Positions 26,358 through 35,471 of a DNA stretch of 64,000 bases are shown piece after piece. Source of the stretch: JAYTJL01 sp964400155 (lineage in GTDB: Bacteria > Patescibacteriota > Saccharimonadia > Saccharimonadales > UBA10212); NCBI GenBank assembly GCA_964400155.1, contig CAYNSQ010000002.1:37910-101909 (forward strand). The letters are read 5' to 3'. The notes below the pieces were generated by a model. It was given only the letters and a program-made list of their open reading frames with translations, was not told where the DNA came from and did no database searches. Every line of letters starts with the position of its first letter. Position 1 is the first letter of the stretch. Position numbers and translations under genes: made by a program.

Positions 26358-29171
26358 ATGAGTGATTTTATATCTGTTAAAGGCGCCAGAGAACACAATC
26401 TCAAGAATATTGATATTGATATTCCCAGGGGTCAACTTAGTGTAATTACCGGATTAAGCGGTTCTGGCAAATCCTCACTTGCCTTTGATACTATTTACGC
26501 CGAAGGTCAACGACGTTATGTTGAAAGTCTGAGTGCCTATGCCAGGCAATTTTTAGGATTAATGGAAAAACCTGACGTTGATCAAATAGACGGACTAAGC
26601 CCTGCCATCTCAATAGATCAAAAATCAACCAGTCGTAACCCTCGGAGTACAGTTGCCACAGTTACTGAAGTCTACGACTATTTACGACTTTTATACGCCA
26701 GAGTAGGTATTCCTCACTGCCCGGTTTGTGGCAAATCTGTAACAAGACAAACCACACAGGCAGTAGTTGACCAAATCCACAAAGGTATGCCTGGTGCAAA
26801 ACTTATAATTTTGGCACCAATTGTTATGACTAAAAAAGGTGCTTTTGAACATATCCCAGAACAATATATGCGCGCTGGTTTTGCCAGAGCTAGGGTTGAC
26901 GGCGTAATATATGCTCTTGATGAATTTCCATTGCTTGATAAAAATTACAAACACTCAATTGAAATAGTTGTAGATAGAATTGTTAACAATAGTGAAAGTT
27001 TGGGGCGTCTAGCGCAAAGCGTAGAACAAGCTTTTGATATTGCTGATGGAAAAGTTGTCATCAACCAACCTGATGATAAAAAAGATAATCTCTATAGCCT
27101 CAAATACGCTTGTATAGACCATCCTGATGTGTCTATACCAGAATTAGAACCACGTACTTTTAGTTTTAACTCACCCCAAGGTGCATGCCCGGTTTGTACC
27201 GGTCTAGGTAACCGACTTGAAGTCGACCCAGAATTAGTTATACCCAATGGCCGACTAACTATCGCTGAAGGTGCAATACGTCCGTACAACCGGGTTAGTA
27301 CTGATGCTTGGTACACAAAAAAACTTGAAGCAGTAGCTGCTGCTCACGGTTTTAGTATTCATGTTCCGACAGGCGATTTAAGCAAAAATCAACTAGACAT
27401 AATTTTATATGGCACTGGCACTCAAACATATTCGGTCAAATTAAGTGGTGGTCGGTCCTTCAATACTACTTACGAAGGAGTAATACCCAATTTAGAACGG
27501 CGTCATAAAGAGACAGATAGTGATTTTATGCGTCGAGATATAGAAAAGTTTATGCAAGAACGACCTTGCCATGCCTGCCAAGGTGCTAGGCTAAAACCCG
27601 AAGTACTCGCTATAACTGTTCACGGCAAATCAATAATGGAAGTATGTGGGTTAAGTATCGACAGAGCCTGTGAATATTTTGCTGGGCTTAAACTCACAGA
27701 ATTTGAAAAGAAGATAGCCAAACAAATTCTAAAAGAAATTAACGCCCGACTTAAATTTTTGCAGGATGTCGGTCTAAATTATCTAACTTTGGATAGAAGT
27801 GCGGTAAGTTTATCTGGTGGTGAGGCGCAGCGGATAAGGCTAGCTACTCAAATTGGTTCTGGTCTCCAGGGCGTGCTTTATGTCCTGGACGAACCAAGTA
27901 TTGGTCTTCACCAACGCGACAATTCGCGCTTGCTCAAGACATTAATGCATCTTCGTGACCTAGGAAATAGTGTGATTGTTGTTGAACACGACGAAGAAAC
28001 TATCCGTAGCGCTGATTATTTAGTTGATATTGGTCCTGGAGCTGGAATTCACGGCGGTGAAGTCGTAGCCAGCGGCTCGCCGGAAAAAGTTTCTAAAAAT
28101 GTAGAGAGTATAACCGCAAAGTATCTACGTGGTGAACTCAAAATAGCTGTTCCCAAAATTCGCAGACCCGGCAATGGCAACAAACTCACTATTAAAGGTG
28201 CTCGAGAAAACAACCTAAAAGATATTTCTGTTGATATTCCTCTAGGCAAATTAGTCGTGGTAAGCGGAGTTTCTGGTTCAGGTAAATCCAGCCTAATAAA
28301 TGATATTCTGGCTAAAGAATTATCGGCCAGACTGATGCGTTCACAGAGCGTACCTGGCAGGCATGATGAAATAATTGGTATGAAACAACTCGATAAAGCG
28401 ATAGTTATTGACCAATCGCCTATTGGTCGTACTCCTCGTAGCAATCCGGCAACTTACACGGGAGTATTTACACCCATAAGAGAATTGTTTGCTTCAACGC
28501 CAGAAGCAAAACTTCGCGGTTACCAACCAGGCCGGTTTAGTTTTAATGTAAAAGGCGGACGTTGTGAAAACTGTGCCGGAGACGGTGTAATAAAAATTGA
28601 AATGCATTTTTTGCCTGATGTATATGTTGACTGTGAAGTTTGTCATGGCAAACGTTACAACCGTGAAGCTCTGGAAATCCATTTCAAGGGCAAGACCATT
28701 TCAGACACACTAGACATGACTACAGAGCAAGCCTTAGAATTTTTTGAAAACATTCCGGCTATTTCACGTAAGCTTCAAACATTAGTTGATGTAGGTCTGG
28801 GTTATATTACTCTAGGCCAACCAGCCACGACTTTGTCAGGTGGAGAAGCCCAACGAATAAAACTGGCTAGCGAACTTTCGCGGCGCCCAACTGGACGGAC
28901 TTTGTATATCTTGGACGAACCAACCACCGGTTTGCATATGGCTGATGTCGCCAAACTTCTAGATGTATTACACGCACTTGTAGATACCGGCAATAGCATG
29001 ATAGTGATTGAGCACAATCTAGATGTTATAAAATCGGCCGACCATATAATTGACATGGGTCCAGAAGGCGGTGAAGCAGGTGGACATATCACTGCAGAGG
29101 GTACGCCAGAGCATGTGGCTAAAATAAAAACCAGCTATACCGGCCAGTATTTATCCAAAATGCTGAAATAA
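26358..29171 (+). CDS. uvrA: Excinuclease ABC subunit A
   Basis: The 937-residue protein is a full UvrA. The first ATPase half has GLSGSGKSSLAFDTIYAEGQRRYVESLSAYARQ and ABC signature LSGGEAQRIRLA. The second has GVSGSGKSSLINDIL and LSGGEAQRIKLASEL. Zinc-binding cysteine pairs are CPVC (twice), CHAC and GRCENCAGDG with CEVCHG. It finds DNA lesions and loads UvrB, encoded 8 kb downstream. ATG 26358 is chosen because an extended -10 box (TG-A-TACAAT, 26338-26346) lies between it and the in-frame upstream start at 26337. Confidence 0.96.
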   Translation: MSDFISVKGAREHNLKNIDIDIPRGQLSVITGLSGSGKSSLAFDTIYAEGQRRYVESLSAYARQFLGLMEKPDVDQIDGLSPAISIDQKSTSRNPRSTVATVTEVYDYLRLLYARVGIPHCPVCGKSVTRQTTQAVVDQIHKGMPGAKLIILAPIVMTKKGAFEHIPEQYMRAGFARARVDGVIYALDEFPLLDKNYKHSIEIVVDRIVNNSESLGRLAQSVEQAFDIADGKVVINQPDDKKDNLYSLKYACIDHPDVSIPELEPRTFSFNSPQGACPVCTGLGNRLEVDPELVIPNGRLTIAEGAIRPYNRVSTDAWYTKKLEAVAAAHGFSIHVPTGDLSKNQLDIILYGTGTQTYSVKLSGGRSFNTTYEGVIPNLERRHKETDSDFMRRDIEKFMQERPCHACQGARLKPEVLAITVHGKSIMEVCGLSIDRACEYFAGLKLTEFEKKIAKQILKEINARLKFLQDVGLNYLTLDRSAVSLSGGEAQRIRLATQIGSGLQGVLYVLDEPSIGLHQRDNSRLLKTLMHLRDLGNSVIVVEHDEETIRSADYLVDIGPGAGIHGGEVVASGSPEKVSKNVESITAKYLRGELKIAVPKIRRPGNGNKLTIKGARENNLKDISVDIPLGKLVVVSGVSGSGKSSLINDILAKELSARLMRSQSVPGRHDEIIGMKQLDKAIVIDQSPIGRTPRSNPATYTGVFTPIRELFASTPEAKLRGYQPGRFSFNVKGGRCENCAGDGVIKIEMHFLPDVYVDCEVCHGKRYNREALEIHFKGKTISDTLDMTTEQALEFFENIPAISRKLQTLVDVGLGYITLGQPATTLSGGEAQRIKLASELSRRPTGRTLYILDEPTTGLHMADVAKLLDVLHALVDTGNSMIVIEHNLDVIKSADHIIDMGPEGGEAGGHITAEGTPEHVAKIKTSYTGQYLSKMLK

Positions 29172-29182
29172 CGCTTAAGAAG

Positions 29183-29833
29183 TTATTTTTTTCGTTTAAA
29201 AAAGTGGTGGTATTCTTCTTTAATTGATTTTTTAATATGGTGTCTTCTTATAGGGTCTTTTAGGACATGGTAAATAATATAAAACATAAAACCATGGGCT
29301 ATTACTATGACGCCAACAAATAAGTAGTTATCAATATTAGGTGATGCACTGCCAATTAAATAACCAAGCATAATTACACCTACGCCCCACAAGGCTGCCC
29401 CAACTAAGTTGTAGGTTGCAAAATAATGCCATTTCATTTTGCCTACACCCGCTACAACCGGAGCAAAAGTTCTAATTACCGGGAAAAATCTGGCAATTAC
29501 AATAGTCATCCCACCATGTTTGTTATAGAAAGCCTGAGCTCTTGATATGTACTCCTGGCGAAAGAACAAGCCGTCTTTTCTGTTAAAAACTTTAGGTCCC
29601 AGTCGCCTTCCTGTTTGATAACCAACATTATCACCAAGAACAGCCGCAATAAAAACTAATGTTAGCAGTGGAATTAATGGAAGTTTACCCTGCGCGGCAA
29701 AAAATCCGGCAGTTAAAAGTAATGAATCACCAGGAAATATAAAACCAAAAAGTAGTCCGCTCTCTGCAAATACAAAAAAAGTAATGACTGCCAGCCCACC
29801 CCAAGTTATGATAGCCTCAACGTCAAAGAGCAT
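29183..29833 (-). CDS. DedA-family membrane protein
   Basis: The 216-residue protein has about five hydrophobic segments. Family motifs are FAESGLLFGFIFPGDSLLLTAGFFA near the N-terminus and the conserved FNKHGGMTIVIARFFPVIRTFAPVVAGVGKM. The acidic and arginine residues needed for activity (Glu in FAESG, Asp in PGDS, Arg in ARFFP and RTF) are present. DedA proteins are linked to undecaprenyl-phosphate or phospholipid recycling. It ends in a basic tail (KKSIKEEYHHFFKRKK). Its 3' end is 11 bp from the 3' end of uvrA, a tight convergent pair. Confidence 0.9.
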   Translation of the reverse strand: MLFDVEAIITWGGLAVITFFVFAESGLLFGFIFPGDSLLLTAGFFAAQGKLPLIPLLTLVFIAAVLGDNVGYQTGRRLGPKVFNRKDGLFFRQEYISRAQAFYNKHGGMTIVIARFFPVIRTFAPVVAGVGKMKWHYFATYNLVGAALWGVGVIMLGYLIGSASPNIDNYLFVGVIVIAHGFMFYIIYHVLKDPIRRHHIKKSIKEEYHHFFKRKK

Positions 29834-29881
29834 GCCATTATTGTAACCCTTTGACAGTTACTAGCCAAAACATTTCTCATC

Positions 29882-29890
29882 TGTTATAAT
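29882..29890 (+). promoter_or_regulatory. Extended -10 promoter of the bL25 gene
   Basis: TG-T-TATAAT (29882-29890) is an extended -10 element; no good -35 box precedes it. The leader would be about 36 nt with a weak AAAGG site before the ATG at 29932. Confidence 0.5.
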
Positions 29891-29931
29891 TGATCTCAAA
29901 GAAAAGTAATTAAAGGTAAATTAGTTAATTT

Positions 29932-30606
29932 ATGGTCAATCTAGACAAAACTATTGAATTGGAAGAGCGAACAGTTGTGGGTAAAAGACTGGCTTCTATT
30001 AGAAGTCAAGGTTTTGTGCCTGCTGTTATCCATAACCACGGCCAAGACTCAATTTATATCATGGCTAATTCAGTAGAAATGAATGCAATATATAAAGAAG
30101 CAGGAAAGCACCATCCACTTAAAATAAAGGTTGGTGGAAAAGATTATCTGGCTCTTATAAAAGACGCACATTACAACCCGGTAAAACGTACTTACGAGCA
30201 CTATGTTTTCCAAGCTATTCGCCAAGACGTAAAGGTTGAAGCCGAAATCCCAATTCACTTAGTAGGTGAAATACCAGCCGAGAAAGTCGGTCTGCTTGTT
30301 CTGCGCCAACTAGACCACGTTGAAATCGAGGCTTTGCCAAAAGATTTACCTGAAGAATTTGTGGCTGATGCGACTGTTCTGGCTGAACTTCACGATAAAA
30401 TTACGGTTGCTGATTTGAAAGTCCCTGAAGGAGTAACTATCATAACTGAAGCCGACCACCCAATTGCCGTTGTAGTAGAACCACGAGCTCATGCCGCTGA
30501 AGAAGCTGAAGCAGAAACGACCGATGAAGATTCTGGCGACGAAGAAAATGAAGCTACCGCAGACAGCTCTGCAGCTGAAAAATCCGATATCGACTCAAAA
30601 GAGTAA
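29932..30606 (+). CDS. rplY: Ribosomal protein bL25 (CTC/TL5 form) with acidic tail
   Basis: Of 224 residues, 1-95 form the 5S rRNA-binding bL25 domain (LEERTVVGKRLASIRSQGFVPAVIH). About 96-185 form the beta-rich TL5/CTC C-terminal domain (EIPIHLVGEIPAEKVGLLV). The last 40 residues are nearly all Glu, Asp, Ala, Ser and Thr. Such tails are variable in the CTC form. It binds 5S rRNA in the central protuberance of the large subunit. Confidence 0.92.
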   Translation: MVNLDKTIELEERTVVGKRLASIRSQGFVPAVIHNHGQDSIYIMANSVEMNAIYKEAGKHHPLKIKVGGKDYLALIKDAHYNPVKRTYEHYVFQAIRQDVKVEAEIPIHLVGEIPAEKVGLLVLRQLDHVEIEALPKDLPEEFVADATVLAELHDKITVADLKVPEGVTIITEADHPIAVVVEPRAHAAEEAEAETTDEDSGDEENEATADSSAAEKSDIDSKE

Positions 30607-30717
30607 ACACCAATTTATTTAAAATAAACTTATAGCCAACCTGCTGCTGGAGGTCTAGAGGTTTTTGTTGGGTTATTATTGCCAGCGAACTTCTACCATG
30701 CTGTTGCTTTTTCAGGG

Positions 30718-30723
30718 TATAAT
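30718..30723 (+). promoter_or_regulatory. -10 box of the transketolase operon
   Basis: TATAAT lies 12 nt before the ATG at 30736. Reading frames that start further upstream (30679) would run through this box, so it decides the start of the N-subunit gene. No ribosome site is present, so the transcript is probably leaderless. Confidence 0.55.
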
Positions 30724-30735
30724 CATAAGCAAGTT

Positions 30736-31602
30736 ATGGCATCAGACCAAAAGCCGCTGACAATTGCAGCCCTAGAAAAGAAAGCTCAGGAAATAAGAGT
30801 TGAGATTATTAAAATGCTGGAAACAGCTGGTAGCGGTCATTCGGCTGGACCGCTGGGGTTGGCAGATATCTTTTCTGCTCTATATTTTAAGGTTTTAAAG
30901 CATAATCCTAAAGAGCCAAATTGGTCTGAGCGGGACATACTTCTGCTTTCCAACGGTCACTGCGTACCGGTGCAGTACGCAACTATGGCTATTGCCGGTT
31001 ATTTTCCCAAAAAAGAACTCACAACACTAAGAAAATTTGAATCGCGTTTGCAAGGACACCCCGAAAGAACCAAGTTGCCGGGACTTGAAAATACATCCGG
31101 TCCGCTTGGCTGTGGGCTTTCACAGGCTTGCGGCATGGCTTTGGCTATGAGAATGGACAAAACACATCACCGCTGGGTATATGTGATTACAGGCGATGGC
31201 GAACTGGACGAAGGTAATAATTGGGAAGCAATCATGTTGGCTGCTAAGTACAAGCTAAACAATATCATTGCCATAGTTGACCGTAACAATATTCAAATAG
31301 ACGGACCTACAGAAAAAGTAATGCCACTGGATGATTTGAAAGCTAAGTGGGAAGCCTTTGGTTGGCACGTCATAGAAATTGATGGCAATGATATTGATGC
31401 TGTTGTTGATGCCTGCGAAATGGCTAAGGCTATTGTTGAAAAACCTGTCGTAATTATTGCACACACCATACCCGGTAAAGGTGTTGATTTTATGGAATAT
31501 GACTTTCATTGGCACGGTATGCCGCCCAATCACGAACAAGCCAAGCTAGCCCTTAAAGAACTTCGTACTTTGCAAGGAAGAATTCGGAGCGAACATGAAT
31601 GA
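30736..31602 (+). CDS. Transketolase, N-terminal (TPP-binding) subunit
   Basis: The 288-residue protein holds the thiamine diphosphate domain. It shows GSGHSAGPLGLADIFSALYF and SNGHCVPVQYA. The TPP/Mg motif GDGELDEGNNWEA is followed by NNIIAIVDRNN. Transketolase is split in two genes here; the second subunit starts 8 nt before this stop. Together they move two-carbon units between pentose, triose and other sugar phosphates in the non-oxidative pentose phosphate pathway. Confidence 0.92.
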   Translation: MASDQKPLTIAALEKKAQEIRVEIIKMLETAGSGHSAGPLGLADIFSALYFKVLKHNPKEPNWSERDILLLSNGHCVPVQYATMAIAGYFPKKELTTLRKFESRLQGHPERTKLPGLENTSGPLGCGLSQACGMALAMRMDKTHHRWVYVITGDGELDEGNNWEAIMLAAKYKLNNIIAIVDRNNIQIDGPTEKVMPLDDLKAKWEAFGWHVIEIDGNDIDAVVDACEMAKAIVEKPVVIIAHTIPGKGVDFMEYDFHWHGMPPNHEQAKLALKELRTLQGRIRSEHE

Positions 31603-32575
31603 GCTTCATTTAATCCGCGGACCGCTTGCCATGGAGCCAATTCGAAAAGGTTTTGGTAAGGGGCTGCTTGAGGCTGGCAAGCGCTGGGATAATGTAGTCG
31701 GGGTTTGTGCAGACTTGACCGAATCAACCCAAATGCATCTTTTTGCTGAAGAATTTCCGGATCGTTTTGTTGAAGTTGGCGTAGCCGAGCAGAATTTAGT
31801 GACCGTTGGGTCTGGTTTGGCTGCAATGGGCAAAAAGCCTTTCGTTAGTAGTTACGCCGCCTTTAGTCCTGGTCGCAACTGGGAACAAATTCGTACTACA
31901 ATCTGTTTGAACAATGTACCTGTAAAAATAATTGGCTCACATGCCGGTCTTTACACCGGTGCAGACGGTGCAACGCACCAAATGCTTGAAGATCTTACGC
32001 TAATGAGGGTATTACCTAATATGGTAGTGTTGGCGCCTGGAGATAGTGCAGAAGCATTTAGAGCAACACTAGCAATGGCCCAAGACAACCGCCCCAATTA
32101 TATGAGAGTTACGCGTGAAGCAACGCCAATTATGACATCAGAATTAACGCCATTTGAAATAGGCAAAGCTTATGTTTACAGACCGGGGAAAGATGTAAGT
32201 ATTATCACAACCGGTACAATGACTTATCAAGCAATGGCTGCAGCAGTAACACTTGCCAAAGACAACATTCATGCAGAAGTTGTTCATGTACCAACACTTA
32301 AACCTTTGGATAATAAAACAGTTTTAACTAGTGCTGAAAAAACAGGACATGTCATAACTGCAGAAGAGGGACAAATAAACGGCGGGTTAGGTGGAGCAGT
32401 AGCAGAATTATTGAGCGAGAATCTACCAACGCCGATGCTACGCATGGGAATGCGAGATAAATTTGGCGAATCGGGCAAACCAGAACAGTTGCTTAAACAC
32501 TTTGGTTTGACACATACACATATTGCTCTAACAGCACATCACATATTGCACGATCATTCTAAACACAAACACTAG
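31595..32575 (+). CDS. Transketolase, C-terminal (pyrimidine-binding) subunit
   Basis: The 326-residue protein holds the pyrimidine-binding and C-terminal domains. It has VGVCADLTEST, then VEVGVAEQNLVTVGSGLAAMGKKPFVSSYAAFSPGRNWEQIRT, whose Glu activates TPP. SHAGLYTGADGATHQMLEDLTLMR and the C-terminal VITAEEGQINGGLGGAVAE follow. It overlaps the N-subunit gene by 8 nt. Split transketolases are common in archaea and several reduced bacteria. The C-terminus ends in a His/Lys-rich string. Confidence 0.92.
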   Translation: MNELHLIRGPLAMEPIRKGFGKGLLEAGKRWDNVVGVCADLTESTQMHLFAEEFPDRFVEVGVAEQNLVTVGSGLAAMGKKPFVSSYAAFSPGRNWEQIRTTICLNNVPVKIIGSHAGLYTGADGATHQMLEDLTLMRVLPNMVVLAPGDSAEAFRATLAMAQDNRPNYMRVTREATPIMTSELTPFEIGKAYVYRPGKDVSIITTGTMTYQAMAAAVTLAKDNIHAEVVHVPTLKPLDNKTVLTSAEKTGHVITAEEGQINGGLGGAVAELLSENLPTPMLRMGMRDKFGESGKPEQLLKHFGLTHTHIALTAHHILHDHSKHKH

Positions 32576-32584
32576 TTCTAAAAA

Positions 32585-33472
32585 ATGTCTTGGCAAGTTT
32601 TAATAATCCTTCAGACGATAATCATTGCAATAAGCACTGTTTCTATTCGTGCGATTACAAGACAAAAAAAACTTTCGAGATACATTTATGCAATCAACGG
32701 GATACAATCGGTAATTTATTTCCTTGGCATACTAATATTGCTGCCACTTATCGGCACAATAGAATTCAGTAAGATCAATGAATACTTTGTACTTCTTGTG
32801 GGTGGCGGGTTACTTTTTGCCATAGGTAATGCATGTGGCTTTAAAGTATTAGCCCACTTAGACGCTGGATTTGGAAGTATTCTTGGTACTTTGGGGACAA
32901 TTTTTACAATCATTTTTGCAGGAATATTTCTGCATGAAGAACTCAGCTTGCAGCAAGCAATTGGTTCGACTATTTTACTAGGTGCTATCTGCTATGGGTT
33001 GTTAGTAGCCAGACAGCACCACCATGGCAAAAAAAATCATCAAGCTTGGCTTTGGGGTTTTATTTTTGCTGTAATTTCCGGATTATTTATCGGGTTAGCA
33101 TTGGTTAACGAAAAGTACCTCTTAGGCCAAATGAGTACATCAACGGTTCTATTCTACGTCATAGGAGGGCAGATGCTTGGTTCGCTTGTGCTTGGGGCAA
33201 TTCTTGAACCAAAAGGATACAGATTAATCAGAGACAAGGCTGTTATGAAATTAAACGTGTTTGCTGGAAGTTTAAGATCGATTGCAGCTGTTTTGTTCGT
33301 GCTGGCTCTAGTTAAAAGTAACAATGTTGCGGTTGTTGGTGTGATTGAAAATTTTCGCCTAGTTATCATTATCATGCTTGCAGCTTTACTGCTGAAAGAA
33401 CGTGACAAGCTTGGTCAGAAGTTTTTGGCGGCATGTGGTGCTATTGCTGGACTATCGATCATCTTTTGGTAA
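32585..33472 (+). CDS. EamA/DMT-type membrane transporter
   Basis: The 295-residue protein has ten predicted hydrophobic helices in two halves (about 5-140 and 155-295), as in the drug/metabolite transporter superfamily. Landmarks are the Glu-rich end of helix 4 (FLHEELSLQQAIGSTILLGAICYG) and the matching ALLLKERDKLGQKFLAACGAIAGLSII in the second half. The substrate is unknown. It follows the transketolase C gene by 9 nt and probably belongs to the same transcript. Confidence 0.8.
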   Translation: MSWQVLIILQTIIIAISTVSIRAITRQKKLSRYIYAINGIQSVIYFLGILILLPLIGTIEFSKINEYFVLLVGGGLLFAIGNACGFKVLAHLDAGFGSILGTLGTIFTIIFAGIFLHEELSLQQAIGSTILLGAICYGLLVARQHHHGKKNHQAWLWGFIFAVISGLFIGLALVNEKYLLGQMSTSTVLFYVIGGQMLGSLVLGAILEPKGYRLIRDKAVMKLNVFAGSLRSIAAVLFVLALVKSNNVAVVGVIENFRLVIIIMLAALLLKERDKLGQKFLAACGAIAGLSIIFW

Positions 33473-33514
33473 ATCCTTTGCTATTTATAAGCATAAGAAG
33501 ATAAAATATGTTTA

Positions 33515-34429
33515 ATGTCGCTTACAATCAGACAAATTAGAGATAACTGTGCAAATGCAAGAGAAACCTTCGCAAGAGCCCGCACAGAAAAATTTGCACT
33601 CGGTGCTTTTAATTTAGACAACCAAGAGACTTTGGTGGCGGTAGCAAAAGCTGCAGCTGCTAAAAATGCCCCGGTATTGGTAGAGGTGAGCAAAGGTGAA
33701 GTTGACGCTATGGGTCTTGATAATGTTCGAGATTTGGTCGATAACTACAAATACCAATTTGGACTCGAAATGTACATCAACTTAGATCACAGCCCAACAG
33801 TTGAAGATGCCATAGCTGGCATTGAAGCGGGATTTGAGTGTATCCATATAGACATTTCACAAGCCAACCACGAAGCCAGCGACGAGGAAATAATTGAAAA
33901 AACCAAACAAGTCGTACAAGCTGCAAAATTGACTGGTGCAATGGTAGAAGCAGAGCCGCATTATTTTGGCGGTTCATCAAATGTACATACAGAAAATATA
34001 GAATATGATGAAATTAAAAAAACCTTTTCAACTCCTGAAGGTGCTAAAGCATTTGTAGAGGCAACAGGAATAGATACTTTTGCAGCCGCAGTTGGCAATT
34101 TACACGGTCATTACCCGGTTCCTAAAGTACTAGACCTCGAATTGCTGCAACGTATTAGAGAATCTATCGACTGCAACATTTCTTTGCATGGAGGAAGCGA
34201 TACTCCAGGACACTATTTTATTGAAGCAATTAAAATAGGAGTCAACAAAATCAATATCAATAGTGATATGCGACTTGTTTATAGAGACACTTTGGAGAGA
34301 GTTCTAGCTGAGAATAAAACTGAGTATGCCGTAGTAAAACTTATGGGGACTGTTATTGATGCCGTACAAAAAGTAGTTGAAGACAAAATAGATACATTCA
34401 ATTCTGCAAATAAAGCACTACCGCGATAA
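33515..34429 (+). CDS. Class II fructose-bisphosphate aldolase family protein
   Basis: The 304-residue TIM barrel has LGAFNLDNQETLVAVAKAA, zinc-ligand His in INLDHSPTVEDAI, HIDIS, VEAEPHYFGG, the second His in GNLHGHYPVPKVLD and the third in ISLHGGSDTP. The phosphate-binding INININSD-type strand (VNKININSD) follows. It cleaves fructose-1,6-bisphosphate or a related ketose bisphosphate (tagatose) to triose phosphates. The next gene is a PfkB sugar kinase, which supports a sugar-phosphate module. A TAAAAT box lies just before the ATG with no ribosome site. Confidence 0.88.
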   Translation: MSLTIRQIRDNCANARETFARARTEKFALGAFNLDNQETLVAVAKAAAAKNAPVLVEVSKGEVDAMGLDNVRDLVDNYKYQFGLEMYINLDHSPTVEDAIAGIEAGFECIHIDISQANHEASDEEIIEKTKQVVQAAKLTGAMVEAEPHYFGGSSNVHTENIEYDEIKKTFSTPEGAKAFVEATGIDTFAAAVGNLHGHYPVPKVLDLELLQRIRESIDCNISLHGGSDTPGHYFIEAIKIGVNKININSDMRLVYRDTLERVLAENKTEYAVVKLMGTVIDAVQKVVEDKIDTFNSANKALPR

Positions 34430-34461
34430 TACTCAGTTTGCTAGAATAAGCACTAGAAGTT

Positions 34462-35469
34462 ATGGCACAAAAACAGCTAGATGTCTTGTCGGTGGGCGAC
34501 GTGGTAACAGATGCTTTTATTAAATTACTAGACGACCAAGCAGAAGTAGAGAAAGACAAAGACGGTACAGTAGAACTGCAAATTCCTTTTGGAGTAAAAA
34601 TTCCATACCATCATGCTGAAGTCCTTGAGGCGGTTGGTAATGCATCCAACGCTTCGGTGTCATTCGCAAGGTTAGGGTTAAAATCTGGTTTGGTTGCTAA
34701 TGTTGGCAACGACCAGCACGGCAGAGACATCATAAGAACACTAGAGAAAAATGATGTAGACACCAGATTCGTTCATATCAACCCCGGAAAACTAAGCAAT
34801 TACCACTATGTTCTTTGGTATAAAGAAGAACGCACTATTCTTATTAAACACGAAGAATATGATTATCATTGGCCACGGTTTAGAGTTATAGATTTACCTA
34901 GATGGATATATTTCAGTTCTATCTCAAAAAATGCCATGGAATACCATGACCAACTTAGTGCTTGGCTGGAAAGGCACCCCTCTATAAAGTTAGCCTTTCA
35001 ACCAGGAACATTTCAAATTGATGCCGGTACAAAAAGACTTAAAAAAATGTATGCTCGAACAGAACTGCTTGCTCTTAACAGGGAAGAAGCAGTTGAAGTT
35101 TCTGGTGGCAATTATGATGATATTCACGACCTCATTAACAAACTACATGAGCTGGGTCCAAAAATTGTAGTTATCAGTGATGGTCATGCCGGGGCATATG
35201 CATCTGATGGAGCGAATCGTTACAAGATGCCAATTTACCCAGATCCGGCACCACCATTTGAACGAACAGGTGCTGGTGATGCTTTTACTTCAACTTTTGT
35301 CGCTGCCATTATGAAAGGTGCCGACATTCAAGGAGCATTGCTTTGGGCACCAATAAATTCTATGAGTGTAGTCCAAAAGGTAGGTGCACAAGCCGGGCTA
35401 CTTACCGAAAAAGAAATTAACGGTTGGTTAAGAAAAGCACCCGAAAACTATCATCCGGAAAAGTTTTAG
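34462..35469 (+). CDS. PfkB-family carbohydrate kinase
   Basis: The 335-residue ribokinase-like protein has an N-terminal VLSVGDVVTDAFIKL, a substrate loop with GNASNASVSFARLGLKSGLVANVGNDQHGRD, and the C-terminal ATP/anion-hole motif RTGAGDAFTSTFVAAIM with catalytic Asp. The substrate could be fructose-6-phosphate, another sugar phosphate or a nucleoside. Its place 32 nt after the aldolase makes a 6-phosphofructokinase-like role attractive but unproved. The start follows TAGAAT (34442-34447) by 14 nt with no ribosome site. Confidence 0.85.
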   Translation: MAQKQLDVLSVGDVVTDAFIKLLDDQAEVEKDKDGTVELQIPFGVKIPYHHAEVLEAVGNASNASVSFARLGLKSGLVANVGNDQHGRDIIRTLEKNDVDTRFVHINPGKLSNYHYVLWYKEERTILIKHEEYDYHWPRFRVIDLPRWIYFSSISKNAMEYHDQLSAWLERHPSIKLAFQPGTFQIDAGTKRLKKMYARTELLALNREEAVEVSGGNYDDIHDLINKLHELGPKIVVISDGHAGAYASDGANRYKMPIYPDPAPPFERTGAGDAFTSTFVAAIMKGADIQGALLWAPINSMSVVQKVGAQAGLLTEKEINGWLRKAPENYHPEKF

Positions 35470-35471
35470 AC

